A stretch of 64,000 nucleotides of DNA from Vibrio tasmaniensis. GTDB lineage: Bacteria; Pseudomonadota; Gammaproteobacteria; Enterobacterales; Vibrionaceae. The notes under the pieces are model-generated. The model was given only the letters and a program-made list of their open reading frames with translations. It was not told the DNA's origin and did not search any database. Shown piece by piece: positions 39,617 through 47,884 of this stretch. The position numbers and the translations under genes are program-made. Positions within the stretch are counted from its first letter, which is position 1; the number at the start of each line of letters is the position of its first letter. The stretch spans positions 372,001 to 436,000 of the forward strand of contig NZ_AP025510.1 in the NCBI RefSeq assembly GCF_024347635.1, written 5' to 3'.

Positions 39617-40900
39617 CTATAGAGCTGTGAACAAGGTTTTCTGTGTATTTGGAGTCCACTCGGCTTGTGATACATGTGGTACGTTTACTAGGTAACGTAA
39701 ACCTTGATATGTCACTACATCACTTTCCTCATAAGCAACGTTTAGCGTCCAATTGGTTGCTGGGTCGGCATTAGTCCAAAGGCTAGAGGTTGAAGATGGC
39801 GCCCAGTCTTGTTGTGCAACGTGTGTCGTTACGGCTTTGTAAACGGTGCCTGAGTGAGTGACGTAATCGCCAGCTGCGTAAGCGCTGCTAACTTGCCAAA
39901 CTGGAGTGTAGTTATCCATGGTGTCGAAGACATATCCTGCTTCTTGAGCTATTTGAATGAACTTAGCTAACTTAGGTAAATTTTTGGTTGCTCCCATACC
40001 ACGTTTACCATCTTCAAATAAGAATTCATGCGTTAACACGATCACTTTGTCTGCGTGTAACGGTGTACCACAAGGAAATTCTTGTGCTTTGGAGTTGATA
40101 GGATTAATGGTAGTTGGTGCACAACTATTAAGCGCTGCATTAACATAGGTAAGGAATGGTTTTGCTTCTGTTAAGCTGTTTGCTGGCATCGCTATGCCCC
40201 AGTTCTCAGGTGCCCAGTCTAAGTCCCAACCATGGGTTTGGTATCCATTATTCGCTAAGATGTTTTGCACTTCAATCGAGGCCTTAACGCTGTTTGAAGG
40301 GTTTTCAGTGTCACAGAAGTAACCAGGCTCCCAAGGTTTAAAATCATCAGATGTTGCACATAAACCATCTGCCTTAAAGTTCTTTGTTACACGCCAGCCA
40401 TTGGTGTAAGGCAGTCGAGCAAATTCCTCTCCACGATAGTTTGGATAGCTGTTGATACTTGGTAAGTATCGTTCTAACACGGCTAAGTTTTCGGTAAAAG
40501 TACCCGCATCATGAGCAGGATCTTGGTAAGAGTTGATTTGATGATCGCCGGTTGAATTACACTCTGCGCCACTGTTAGGGCCAAACTCTTCAACACAGTT
40601 ATGAATCATGTGTGCGTAACTGTGGTTAGCCACGATATGCCCCGTATCAAGAGCAAGTTTTAAGGCCTCTAAAGCACGATCTTCATTTTCATCACCAATG
40701 CCATCTAAATGCCAAGCATTAAAATAAAAAGTACCTTTAATACCTTGTTCATTCAGCACATTAATTACATCGATAGATGCATTAATAGGGCCGTCATCGA
40801 AGGTTAAATATATGGTACCTTTTGGTGCTTCTTGGGCATGAGAAAATTGAGACAGGGCAGTGCCTAAAAGTGTAATTATAGCCAGTTTATTTAATTTTAT
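39617..40900 (-). CDS. Secreted chitin-oligosaccharide deacetylase (CE4) with ATA in place of the start codon
   Basis: A CE4 deacetylase that removes an acetyl group from chitin disaccharide, most like the vibrio COD beside the (GlcN)2 PTS operon (V. cholerae VC1280 region). The frame 39617-40900 has 427 codons. A 22-residue signal peptide (KLNKLAIITLLGTALSQFSHA after the start) is followed by TFDDGP (residues 33-38, catalytic Asp and zinc ligand), HSYAH zinc motif at 93-97, and two C-terminal aromatic-rich chitin-binding CBM5/12-type modules (about 335-427, VWQVSSAYAAGDYVTHSG and its repeat with YEESDVVTYQG). The codon at 40898-40900, seven bases after AAGGA, is ATA where ATG is expected. 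The first standard start (GTG at 40759) would delete the signal peptide and TFDD. Either ATA is used weakly, the gene is silenced, or a base is wrong. Confidence 0.88.
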   Translation of the reverse strand: MKLNKLAIITLLGTALSQFSHAQEAPKGTIYLTFDDGPINASIDVINVLNEQGIKGTFYFNAWHLDGIGDENEDRALEALKLALDTGHIVANHSYAHMIHNCVEEFGPNSGAECNSTGDHQINSYQDPAHDAGTFTENLAVLERYLPSINSYPNYRGEEFARLPYTNGWRVTKNFKADGLCATSDDFKPWEPGYFCDTENPSNSVKASIEVQNILANNGYQTHGWDLDWAPENWGIAMPANSLTEAKPFLTYVNAALNSCAPTTINPINSKAQEFPCGTPLHADKVIVLTHEFLFEDGKRGMGATKNLPKLAKFIQIAQEAGYVFDTMDNYTPVWQVSSAYAAGDYVTHSGTVYKAVTTHVAQQDWAPSSTSSLWTNADPATNWTLNVAYEESDVVTYQGLRYLVNVPHVSQAEWTPNTQKTLFTAL

Positions 40901-41065
40901 TTTATATTCCTTAGTAGAAATTAATTATGACGTTGTCAGAAATAATATATTGATAGTTATAAATATAGGTTGTTGCTTTTAATTTCTTTCTGGCTTTTAT
41001 CCTAGACCTAAATAATTAATAAAAAATAGGCCGTATTTTCTAAAGTGGGATTCAGTTCACGAACA

Positions 41066-41081
41066 ATGCAACCGGTTGCGC
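41066..41081. promoter_or_regulatory. LacI-type operator
   Basis: ATGCAACCGGTTGCGC contains the perfect 12-base palindrome GCAACCGGTTGC with a central CpG, as in LacI/GalR operators. It lies between the divergent deacetylase and PTS genes, about 66 bases before the IIB start, so it can control both. The LacI-family gene at 45.4 kb is the natural candidate repressor. Confidence 0.72.
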
Positions 41082-41104
41082 TTTTTTGCGTTGGTTATTT
41101 TTGC

Positions 41105-41110
41105 TACAAT
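41105..41110 (+). promoter_or_regulatory. Possible -10 element of the chitobiose operon
   Basis: TACAAT, 38 bases upstream of the IIB start, is a good -10 candidate just downstream of the operator. The -35 is not clear, suggesting an activator-dependent or weak promoter. Confidence 0.4.
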
Positions 41111-41147
41111 TTTTGCAGGTTGAAATTTACACAATGGGAGTAAGGCT

Positions 41148-41453
41148 ATGAAAAAGATCCTTTTATGCTGTAGCGCAGGAATGTCGACCAGTATGCTGGT
41201 TAAGAAAATGGAACAAGCAGCTGAAAAGCAAGGGATTGTATGTGAGATTAACGCTTTGTCTGTGAACGCATTCGATGAGGCTATCAAAGAGTACGATGTT
41301 TGCTTACTTGGTCCTCAGGTTCGTTTCCAGCTAGAAGAACTACGTAAAACCGCACAAGAGCATGGTAAAAATATAGAAGCGATTTCCCCCCAGGCTTATG
41401 GAATGATGAAAGGGGAAGAAGTACTACAGCAAGCTTTAGATCTGATTAACTAA
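41148..41453 (+). CDS. chbB: PTS IIB component, lactose/chitobiose family
   Basis: This 101-residue cytosolic IIB domain has the phosphocysteine loop LLCCSAGMSTS, with Cys8 as the phosphorylated residue, and the downstream LLGPQVRF. It receives phosphate from IIA and passes it to the disaccharide in IIC. GGGAGTAAGG precedes the ATG. First gene of a IIB-IIC-IIA-hydrolase-deacetylase-regulator operon. Confidence 0.93.
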   Translation: MKKILLCCSAGMSTSMLVKKMEQAAEKQGIVCEINALSVNAFDEAIKEYDVCLLGPQVRFQLEELRKTAQEHGKNIEAISPQAYGMMKGEEVLQQALDLIN

Positions 41454-41540
41454 TTCAATAATTTTAAATATAAATAAGAGTACCACTGAATATTAATTTT
41501 TGGTGCGGGATTCTTTTGTCTGAAAATAAGGATGGACTCT

Positions 41541-42875
41541 ATGAAGCTTTATGATGCGATTATAGGAATCGTCGAAAAGCATATAGCCCCAATAGCGGCT
41601 AAAGTGGGTAATCAGCCCCATGTTAGAGCAATGAGAGACGGATTTATTGTGGCAATGCCGTTTATTATTGTCGGTAGCTTTATTTTGATTTTTGCTTTCC
41701 CCCCATTTGAAGAGGGTACCTCGTTTACTTTAGGTCAAATATGGTTGGACTTTGCGACGACGCATTTCGATACTATTATGATGCCGTTTAATATGTCGAT
41801 GGGGATAATGACCATATTTGTCTCGCTTGGGGTCGCCTATAGCTTGGCTAAAGCGTACAAAATGGATGGGATCACCAGCGCAGTATTATCGCTCATGAGC
41901 TTTTTATTAGTTGCTGCACCTGCAAAAGATGGTGCCTTGGCGATGAAGCACATGGGTGGTACTGGTATCTTTACTGCTGTAATGTGTGCTTTCTTCTCGG
42001 TAGAACTCTACCGCTTTATGAAGAAGTATAACATTACGATTCGTATGCCAGAGCAGGTCCCACCTGCAATCGCTCGTTCTTTTGAAGTTCTTTTACCTGT
42101 CTTAGCGATTTTCATTACGTTATATCCATTAAGTATTTTTGTTCAGACTCAATACGACATGCTGATCCCAGATGCAGTGATGGCAATGTTTAAACCACTG
42201 ATCAGTGCTTCAAATACCTTACCAGCGATCATCGGCGCGCTGCTTGTTTGCCAATTATTATGGTTTGCAGGCATTCACGGTGCAGCGATCGTTGTTGGAC
42301 TATTGTCTCCAATCTTCCTTACAAACATTAGCGTCAACATCGATGCGTTTGTTGCCGGTCAACCAATTCCAAATGTATTTACCCAGCCCTTCTGGGATTT
42401 CTACATCTTCATTGGTGGTTCGGGTGCAACTCTAGCGCTAGTCTTGTTGATGTCTTTCAGCCGTTCAGCGCACCTCAAAAGTATAGGTCGCATGAGTGCG
42501 GTGCCGGGTTTCTTCCAAATCAATGAACCGGTGATCTTTGGTAGCCCAATTGTGATGAACCCAATTTTGTTTATTCCATTCGTTTTCGCGCCAATCTTAA
42601 ACGCAACCATCGCTTATTTTGCGATACATATTGGTTTTGTTGGTATGGGGGTGGCGACAACACCTTGGACAACCCCTGCAATCATAGGGGCCTCATGGGG
42701 TAGTGGTTGGACGTTCTCACCAGTGTTGTTGGTTATTGCTCTTCTTATTCTCGACCTCTTCATTTATTTACCTTTCTTCAAAATGTTCGAGAAACAGGTG
42801 CTGGAGCAAGAGCTACCAGCTAATAAAGAAACGAAAGATGCAGAAAAACCAACAGGCGAAGGCGTGACAGCCTAA
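41541..42875 (+). CDS. chbC: PTS IIC component, lactose/chitobiose family
   Basis: This permease imports and phosphorylates the disaccharide. It has about ten hydrophobic helices, with ALLVCQLLWFAGIHGAAIV and PGFFQINEPVIFGSPIVMNP (the conserved INEP(V/I)IFG loop of the family; split here as PGFFQINEPV, IFGSPIVMNP). The ATG at 41541 has AAGGA eight bases upstream; an ATG nine bases earlier is possible. Length about 444. Confidence 0.93.
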   Translation: MKLYDAIIGIVEKHIAPIAAKVGNQPHVRAMRDGFIVAMPFIIVGSFILIFAFPPFEEGTSFTLGQIWLDFATTHFDTIMMPFNMSMGIMTIFVSLGVAYSLAKAYKMDGITSAVLSLMSFLLVAAPAKDGALAMKHMGGTGIFTAVMCAFFSVELYRFMKKYNITIRMPEQVPPAIARSFEVLLPVLAIFITLYPLSIFVQTQYDMLIPDAVMAMFKPLISASNTLPAIIGALLVCQLLWFAGIHGAAIVVGLLSPIFLTNISVNIDAFVAGQPIPNVFTQPFWDFYIFIGGSGATLALVLLMSFSRSAHLKSIGRMSAVPGFFQINEPVIFGSPIVMNPILFIPFVFAPILNATIAYFAIHIGFVGMGVATTPWTTPAIIGASWGSGWTFSPVLLVIALLILDLFIYLPFFKMFEKQVLEQELPANKETKDAEKPTGEGVTA

Positions 42876-42923
42876 TGATTATTTGGGCTGTCATTTGGCA
42901 GCCCTCCTTTCTGGAGAGAAGAT

Positions 42924-43235
42924 ATGGAACAAGAATTAGTGGTAATGGAAATTATCTGTAATGCGGGCGAGGCCAGAAGTTTAAGCTATGAAGCATTGCG
43001 TCTATCTAGAGAAAAAGATTTTGCAACGGCTGAAGAAAAGCTATCCCAAGCAAGAGAATGTATTAACAAGGCGCATTTGGTTCAAACTCAACTAATTGAA
43101 GAAGATCAGGGAGAAGGCAAAGTGCCAATGACCTTAGTGATGGTGCATGCTCAAGATCACTTAATGACTACAATATTGGCTCAAGAAATGGCCGTTGAAA
43201 TCGTCGCATTGAACAAGCAACTTGCAGAGAAGTAG
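42924..43235 (+). CDS. chbA: PTS IIA component, lactose/chitobiose family
   Basis: This 103-residue helical IIA domain carries the phosphohistidine in LVMVHAQDHLMT (His75; His79 is the second). The helical N-terminus with ICNAGEARSLSYEAL is characteristic. GGAGAGAAG precedes the ATG. It is followed directly by the GH4 gene. Confidence 0.93.
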   Translation: MEQELVVMEIICNAGEARSLSYEALRLSREKDFATAEEKLSQARECINKAHLVQTQLIEEDQGEGKVPMTLVMVHAQDHLMTTILAQEMAVEIVALNKQLAEK

Positions 43236-43245
43236 GGAAGCAATT

Positions 43246-44568
43246 ATGTCGAGAGATGCAATCAAACTTGCCATCATTGGTGGTGGTAGTAGCTATACAC
43301 CAGAACTCGTTGAGGGCGTAATCAAGCGCTTGGAATTTCTACCAGTGAAACAAATGCACTTTGTTGATATCGAAGTGGGGGCAGAGAAGCTCGAAATCAT
43401 CAAAGGGTTAGCTCAGCGTATGGTTGACAAGGCTGGCGCCGATATTGAAATCAAAGCGGGATTTGATCGTCGAGAAGCCATCAAAGGTGCTGACTTTGTA
43501 ATGACTCAATTTAGAGTAGGAGGCTTAGCTGCACGAGCTAATGACGAACGTATCCCTATCAAGTATGACGTTATCGGTCAAGAAACCACTGGGCCAGGTG
43601 GCTTTGCCAAAGCACTACGAACCATCCCTGTGATTCTCGATATTTGTAAAGACATTGAAGAGTTAGCGCCAAATGCATGGATGCTGAATTTCACAAACCC
43701 AGCAGGCTTAGTTTCTGAAGCAGTGAGTAAACACTCCAAAGTGAAGAGTCTTGGCTTGTGCAATGTACCAGTCTCGATGGAGATGATGATCGCTGAAATG
43801 ATGGATTGTGAGCCAAAAGAGTTGCAGCTTGAGTTCGCAGGTTTGAATCACTTGGTATGGGTACACAAAGCATGGCTTAGAGGGGAAGATATTACTCAAA
43901 CTGTGTTGGAAAAAGTCGGAGATGGTGCCAACTTCAGTATGAAAAATATTTGGGAAGAGCCATGGGACCCTGCTTTTCTTAAAGCTTTAGGTGCTATTCC
44001 TTGTCCTTACCATCGCTATTTTTATCAGACCGACGCTATGTTAGCAGAAGAGAAAAAGAGTGCTAGGGAGCAAGGTACTCGTGCTGAACAAGTCATGGAA
44101 ACAGAATCTGCCCTTTTTAAGTTGTATCAAGACCCTAATTTGGACCATAAACCGAAGGAACTAGAGGAACGAGGCGGAGCTTATTATTCCGACGCGTCAT
44201 TGAACCTAGTTGATTCGATTTATAACAACCGCAACAGTATTCACGTCGTTAACGTGTTAAATAATGGGGCCATTAACAGTTTGTCAGATAGTGCTGTGAT
44301 TGAGTGTAGTGCAGTGATTGGTAGTTGGGGGGCAAAACCACTCGCGGTAGGGGAGCTATCTAACAACATCAAAGGTTTGCTCTATCAAGTGAAGGCTTAC
44401 GAACAATTGGCGATTGAAGCCGCCGTTGAAGGCAGTTATGACAAAGCACTTATGGCGTTGACCAATAATCCGTTAGTGCCTGATATTGGTCGAGCGAAAT
44501 CCATTTTGGATGACATATTGAGAGTCAATGCGTCATACCTTCCTCAATTCAAATTAACAACGTTATAG
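43246..44568 (+). CDS. chbF: GH4 6-phospho-beta-glucosidase / chitobiose-6-phosphate hydrolase
   Basis: This 440-residue NAD+- and metal-dependent GH4 enzyme opens the phosphorylated disaccharide inside the cell. The Rossmann start IKLAIIGGGSSYTPEL binds NAD, GLCNVP carries the metal-ligand Cys and FAGLNHLVWVH the metal-ligand His. The ATG at 43246 with AGGGAAG upstream is chosen over an in-frame codon 24 bases earlier. In E. coli the homologue ChbF acts after ChbG deacetylation, so the order here fits a deacetylated substrate. Confidence 0.92.
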   Translation: MSRDAIKLAIIGGGSSYTPELVEGVIKRLEFLPVKQMHFVDIEVGAEKLEIIKGLAQRMVDKAGADIEIKAGFDRREAIKGADFVMTQFRVGGLAARANDERIPIKYDVIGQETTGPGGFAKALRTIPVILDICKDIEELAPNAWMLNFTNPAGLVSEAVSKHSKVKSLGLCNVPVSMEMMIAEMMDCEPKELQLEFAGLNHLVWVHKAWLRGEDITQTVLEKVGDGANFSMKNIWEEPWDPAFLKALGAIPCPYHRYFYQTDAMLAEEKKSAREQGTRAEQVMETESALFKLYQDPNLDHKPKELEERGGAYYSDASLNLVDSIYNNRNSIHVVNVLNNGAINSLSDSAVIECSAVIGSWGAKPLAVGELSNNIKGLLYQVKAYEQLAIEAAVEGSYDKALMALTNNPLVPDIGRAKSILDDILRVNASYLPQFKLTTL

Positions 44569-44584
44569 ATAAGGTTGTATCGTC

Positions 44585-45340
44585 ATGAAAGTGATTTTTA
44601 ACGCAGATGACTTTGGCTTAACGTCAGGAGTAAATATTGGAATCATCAAAGCACACCAGCAAGGCGTTGTTAACTCGACCACTATGATGGTAGGCATGGA
44701 TGCAGAGAAGCATGCTGTTGAGTTGGCGAAACAAAATCCAGATTTAAAAATTGGTGTGCATCTGCGTTTTACAGCGGGGGCTCCAATAACGGGGCACCCT
44801 AATCTTACTAACAATAAGGAGGAGTTTGTTAATTACGCTGACCTGTGGAAGAAACAAGATTTCGATGCCAAGGTAGTGTATGAAGAAGCTGAAAGTCAGG
44901 TAGAGCATTTCCTTGCTTTAGGTTTATCCCTGAGTCATCTCGACAGCCACCATCATGCACACACTCACCCTCAATTACTGCCCGTAATTAGAGAGCTTGC
45001 TGCAAAGTATCGAGTGCCTTTACGCGGGAGTGGACTATGCCATGAAAGTAATTCTACTCGATATTTCTTTACTGATGAGTTTTACGACCAGGGCGTGAAT
45101 TTAGATGGACTAATGAGGAACTTGCTCAGACTAAAGGCTCGATACGATATTGTCGAAGTGATGTGCCATCCTGCAGAAATCGATAAATCTCTAATACATA
45201 AAAGTGGTTACGCATTACAGCGAGAGTTAGAGCTACAAGTACTGACCTCTTCGATACTTAAACAGGAACTTCTTCAGTGTGGTATCGCAGTCACGGATTA
45301 CTCTGCACTTAGTTCTTCTTACCAAGTCGTCAGTGTATGA
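44585..45340 (+). CDS. chbG: Chitooligosaccharide deacetylase ChbG (YdjC family)
   Basis: This 251-residue YdjC-family metal-dependent deacetylase starts KVIFNADDFGLT, whose two Asp residues and the SHLDSHHHAHTHPQ motif form the metal site. In E. coli ChbG removes an acetyl from diacetylchitobiose-6-phosphate so ChbF can act. Because a secreted deacetylase is encoded beside it, ChbG may handle whatever is still acetylated. It starts 17 bases after chbF. Confidence 0.92.
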   Translation: MKVIFNADDFGLTSGVNIGIIKAHQQGVVNSTTMMVGMDAEKHAVELAKQNPDLKIGVHLRFTAGAPITGHPNLTNNKEEFVNYADLWKKQDFDAKVVYEEAESQVEHFLALGLSLSHLDSHHHAHTHPQLLPVIRELAAKYRVPLRGSGLCHESNSTRYFFTDEFYDQGVNLDGLMRNLLRLKARYDIVEVMCHPAEIDKSLIHKSGYALQRELELQVLTSSILKQELLQCGIAVTDYSALSSSYQVVSV

Positions 45341-45448
45341 TTTAGGCTGCCAGCGTCGACCCCCTATAATCACCTTACGATTTGCTGGTGGCCGCTTTAT
45401 TTTTGGTCTCCCTTTTCAATAAAACAAGTAGTTGGATTAAGTAGTCAT

Positions 45449-46444
45449 ATGGCAAGGATTAAAGATGTCGCCGAACTCGCCGGAGTAAATCGCTCTACCG
45501 TTTCTCGTATTATTAATGGGGAGGGTAAGTTTCGAGACGAGACAAGAAAAAAAGTCGAAGCGGCCATGGCACAGCTCAATTATCGCCCAAGTGCTATTGC
45601 TCGCTCTCTCGCTACTTCATCAAGCAACATGGTTGGCTTGTTAGTGACCTACTATACAGGTGGGTTCTTTGGGGAGATGATGGAGCAAGTTCAAACTGAA
45701 TTAGACACCCATGAAAAGTTCCTGATTACCGCGCAAGGCCATCATTCTGCATATGGTGAGCGAGAGGCGATTCAACGTTTTCATGATCTTCGCTGTGATG
45801 GGTATGTGCTCCATAGTCGCTACCTTTCTGATGATGATTTACGTGAGCTTGCCAAGTTGCCGACACCATTTGTATTGCTAGATCGCCATGTAGAAGGTAT
45901 TGAAGAACGATGTGTTACATTTAATCATTATGGTGCGAGTCGTATTGCTGTAGAGCACCTTATAACAAGTGGTCACAGAAACATTGCTTGTATTATGGGA
46001 CCTTCACAACGGCATAATAGTTTGCTGAGGAAGCTTGGTTATGTCGATGCAATGACAAGCGCAGGGATTGATATTGATGAGAGCTGGTGTGAAGAAGGGG
46101 ATTACGGACGTCAAAGTGGTTACGATGCAATGGCTGCTATATATAGACGACATCAAGAAATGACCGCCCTTTTTTCTTGTAGTGAGGAGATGACGGTTGG
46201 CGCTATGCAATTTCTACATGAACATAAAATTCCGGTCCCAGAGAAAATTTCGATGGTGAGCTTTGATAGTGTTGATTTATGTGAAAGCCTTTATCCAACG
46301 GTATCAGCAGTACATTTCCCTATCAGTGATATGGCTAGAGCCGCAGTACAAACACTTATGGGGCTAGTAAAGGATCAGCAATTAGAGAACAAGCTGCTCT
46401 TTGAAACTCATTTAAAAATACGCAAAGCAGAGAGGCCCATATAG
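45449..46444 (+). CDS. LacI-family transcriptional regulator of the chitobiose cluster
   Basis: This 331-residue regulator has a LacI helix-turn-helix (MARIKDVAELAGVNRSTVSR, residues 1-20) with hinge-helix SAIARSLATSSS near residue 55, followed by a periplasmic-binding-protein-like sensor domain. It is the only regulator in the cluster and its likely operator is the GCAACCGGTTGC palindrome at 41068-41079. The inducer is probably a chitin-derived disaccharide phosphate; this is inferred from context. ChbR in E. coli is AraC-type, so control differs. Confidence 0.93.
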   Translation: MARIKDVAELAGVNRSTVSRIINGEGKFRDETRKKVEAAMAQLNYRPSAIARSLATSSSNMVGLLVTYYTGGFFGEMMEQVQTELDTHEKFLITAQGHHSAYGEREAIQRFHDLRCDGYVLHSRYLSDDDLRELAKLPTPFVLLDRHVEGIEERCVTFNHYGASRIAVEHLITSGHRNIACIMGPSQRHNSLLRKLGYVDAMTSAGIDIDESWCEEGDYGRQSGYDAMAAIYRRHQEMTALFSCSEEMTVGAMQFLHEHKIPVPEKISMVSFDSVDLCESLYPTVSAVHFPISDMARAAVQTLMGLVKDQQLENKLLFETHLKIRKAERPI

Positions 46445-46552
46445 CTTCTATTTAAAGCCATACTGCACACCATCTACATGGTGTGTTTATTGATGAATTC
46501 GTTTACAAAATCTATTATTAAAAGATTATAAAGAAAAGTCAGTAGTGGAAAA

Positions 46553-46924
46553 GTGGCAGAAATTAAACTTACAGTAGATCGCATCCAGCCCGGCCTACAT
46601 ATACGACTTCCCCTAAAATGGAACGAACTCCCATTTTTATTCAACAGCTTCAAAATAAAAGATGACGCTCAAGTGAAAATAATTCGGCATCTTGGGATTA
46701 AGCATGTCTATATAAATCTAAGTCAAAGCGATACTGCACCTTTACCTTCTAATCACGAGATAGAGAAAGGGGCCGATTCAGATCTACAGATAAGCCTTGA
46801 AACTGAAAGGATGTGGAAAGATAAGCATGAACGTATCGAAACCCTAAGCTCTTACCGTCGTAGAGTCAGTCATTGTGAGAAAGAATTGTCGCAAGCATCC
46901 TCAATAATGATTGATTTACCATAA
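46553..46924 (+). pseudogene. Truncated duplicate of the HD-GYP gene N-terminus
   Basis: The first 111 residues align residue for residue with the complete HD-GYP protein at 47885 (IQPGLHIRLPLKWNE and SLETERMWKDKHERIE are shared), differing at only a few positions. After EKE the frame runs into unrelated sequence (LSQASSIMIDLP) and stops. It lacks the HD and GYP motifs. It starts with GTG. A peptide could still be made, but no catalytic function is likely. Confidence 0.88.
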
Positions 46925-47100
46925 ATTTCGTTGTGCGAACTAAATGGGGGGAGGTTGTACTCATCCTGTCCAGGTTTTGGTTGTGTGAGTGTCATGTGAA
47001 TACTCGAAAGTTAAGCCGATACATCTAGATCTAGTTGCTGACAACCTGAGAACAAAATAGGTACCTGTAGATCTAAGTAAGTATCAGTAACCTTCACGCT
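46925..47100. other. Junction sequence between the truncated HD-GYP copy and the tRNA-Leu remnant
   Basis: No gene is supported here. It contains two TCTAGATCTA/GTAGATCTAAG-like motifs about 45 bases apart and no recognisable insertion-sequence ends. It is the breakpoint zone between two duplicated sequences. Confidence 0.5.
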
Positions 47101-47204
47101 TTCAAAATCCGTTGCCTTCGGGCGTGGCGGTTCAAGCCTGCCTACCGGTACCATATTTAGATGACAAAGCCTCGACTCAAGTCGGGGCTTTGTTGTATCT
47201 GGAG
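47101..47204 (+). repeat. Direct repeat, copy B (tRNA-Leu 3' remnant plus terminator)
   Basis: Identical to the tRNA-Leu gene from the anticodon loop onward except T-arm changes (AAGTCCGCC becomes AAGCCTGCC) and then A-to-G changes and a T-to-A change in and after the terminator. The 5' half is missing, so this is no working tRNA. The terminator stem (CAAAGCCTCGACT/GTCGGGGCTTTG) is intact at about 47165-47193. Confidence 0.88.
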
Positions 47205-47395
47205 AGCAGAAAACGTTGCCTTGGTGGTGGCAGGAATGCCTGTCCAATCAGTCAGTCCTTATTGTGCCATTCCAAAATATTACCATTTCCGTTCGTAATG
47301 CGATTCCTTAGTAAATTAATTATCTTAAATCAGAATGTTATCTGTCATTCTCACGTCTATTGTCTATGTTTAAAGGACTAACAGAGGAGAAACAT
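47205..47395. other. Spacer before the VOC gene
   Basis: I find no gene here. The short reading frames across this and the preceding repeat are antisense shadows of tRNA sequence. Confidence 0.5.
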
Positions 47396-47803
47396 ATGCT
47401 GACAGTAACCCCTTACTTGTTTTTTGATGGTCGTTGTAGTGAAGCGTTAGATTTTTATCATAAGTGCTTTGGTGGTGTGGTCTTATCTAAGCAACTCTTT
47501 AGTGATGCTCCGCAGGTGATAGAGGGCGCAAAGCCTAATTGGGTTATGCACGCTGAGTTCGAAGCATTTGGTATGAAGCTCATGATGTCTGATGGCGTTA
47601 AAGCTAAAGAACTTGAAGGGAACAATCTGGCACTTTCCTTGGTTACAGAGGATACCGCGACTCAAGAAAAAATTTTTGAGAAGCTCAAACAAGGGGGGCG
47701 AATAATGACGCCACTCGCAGACACGTTTTGGGGTGCTAGATTTGGCAAAGTGGAAGATAAGTTCGGTATTCGTTGGATGGTGCATTGTGATTCTTTAAGT
47801 TGA
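47396..47803 (+). CDS. VOC-family (PhnB/glyoxalase-like) protein
   Basis: From ATG 47396 (GAGGAG eight bases upstream; the longer frame starts at 47360) this is a 135-residue protein. The first strand TVTPYLFFDGRCSEALDFYHKCFGG (TVTPYLFFDGRC, SEALDFYHKCFGG) and the final DTFWGARFGKVEDKFGIRWMVHC match the PhnB/3-demethylubiquinone-methyltransferase-like VOC family, whose functions vary. It lies between the two HD-GYP copies and the tRNA remnant, unrelated to the sugar cluster. Confidence 0.88.
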   Translation: MLTVTPYLFFDGRCSEALDFYHKCFGGVVLSKQLFSDAPQVIEGAKPNWVMHAEFEAFGMKLMMSDGVKAKELEGNNLALSLVTEDTATQEKIFEKLKQGGRIMTPLADTFWGARFGKVEDKFGIRWMVHCDSLS

Positions 47804-47884
47804 ACCTGTGAAATTGGATAGTGAAATTCCTGCGTGGTTTTATTAGAATTATAAATATAGATTATTAATCAATATTATATAAAT

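Noticed and set aside
39337..39675. A 112-codon minus-strand reading frame containing PRPKATDFESV
   Set aside because: It is the antisense of tRNA-Leu; this peptide motif is a well-known artefact of tRNA sequence. The same applies to the frame at 47011-47247.
39443..47204. An active integrative element
   Set aside because: There is no integrase, excisionase or other mobility gene between the repeats, so only a relic or recombination product is supported.
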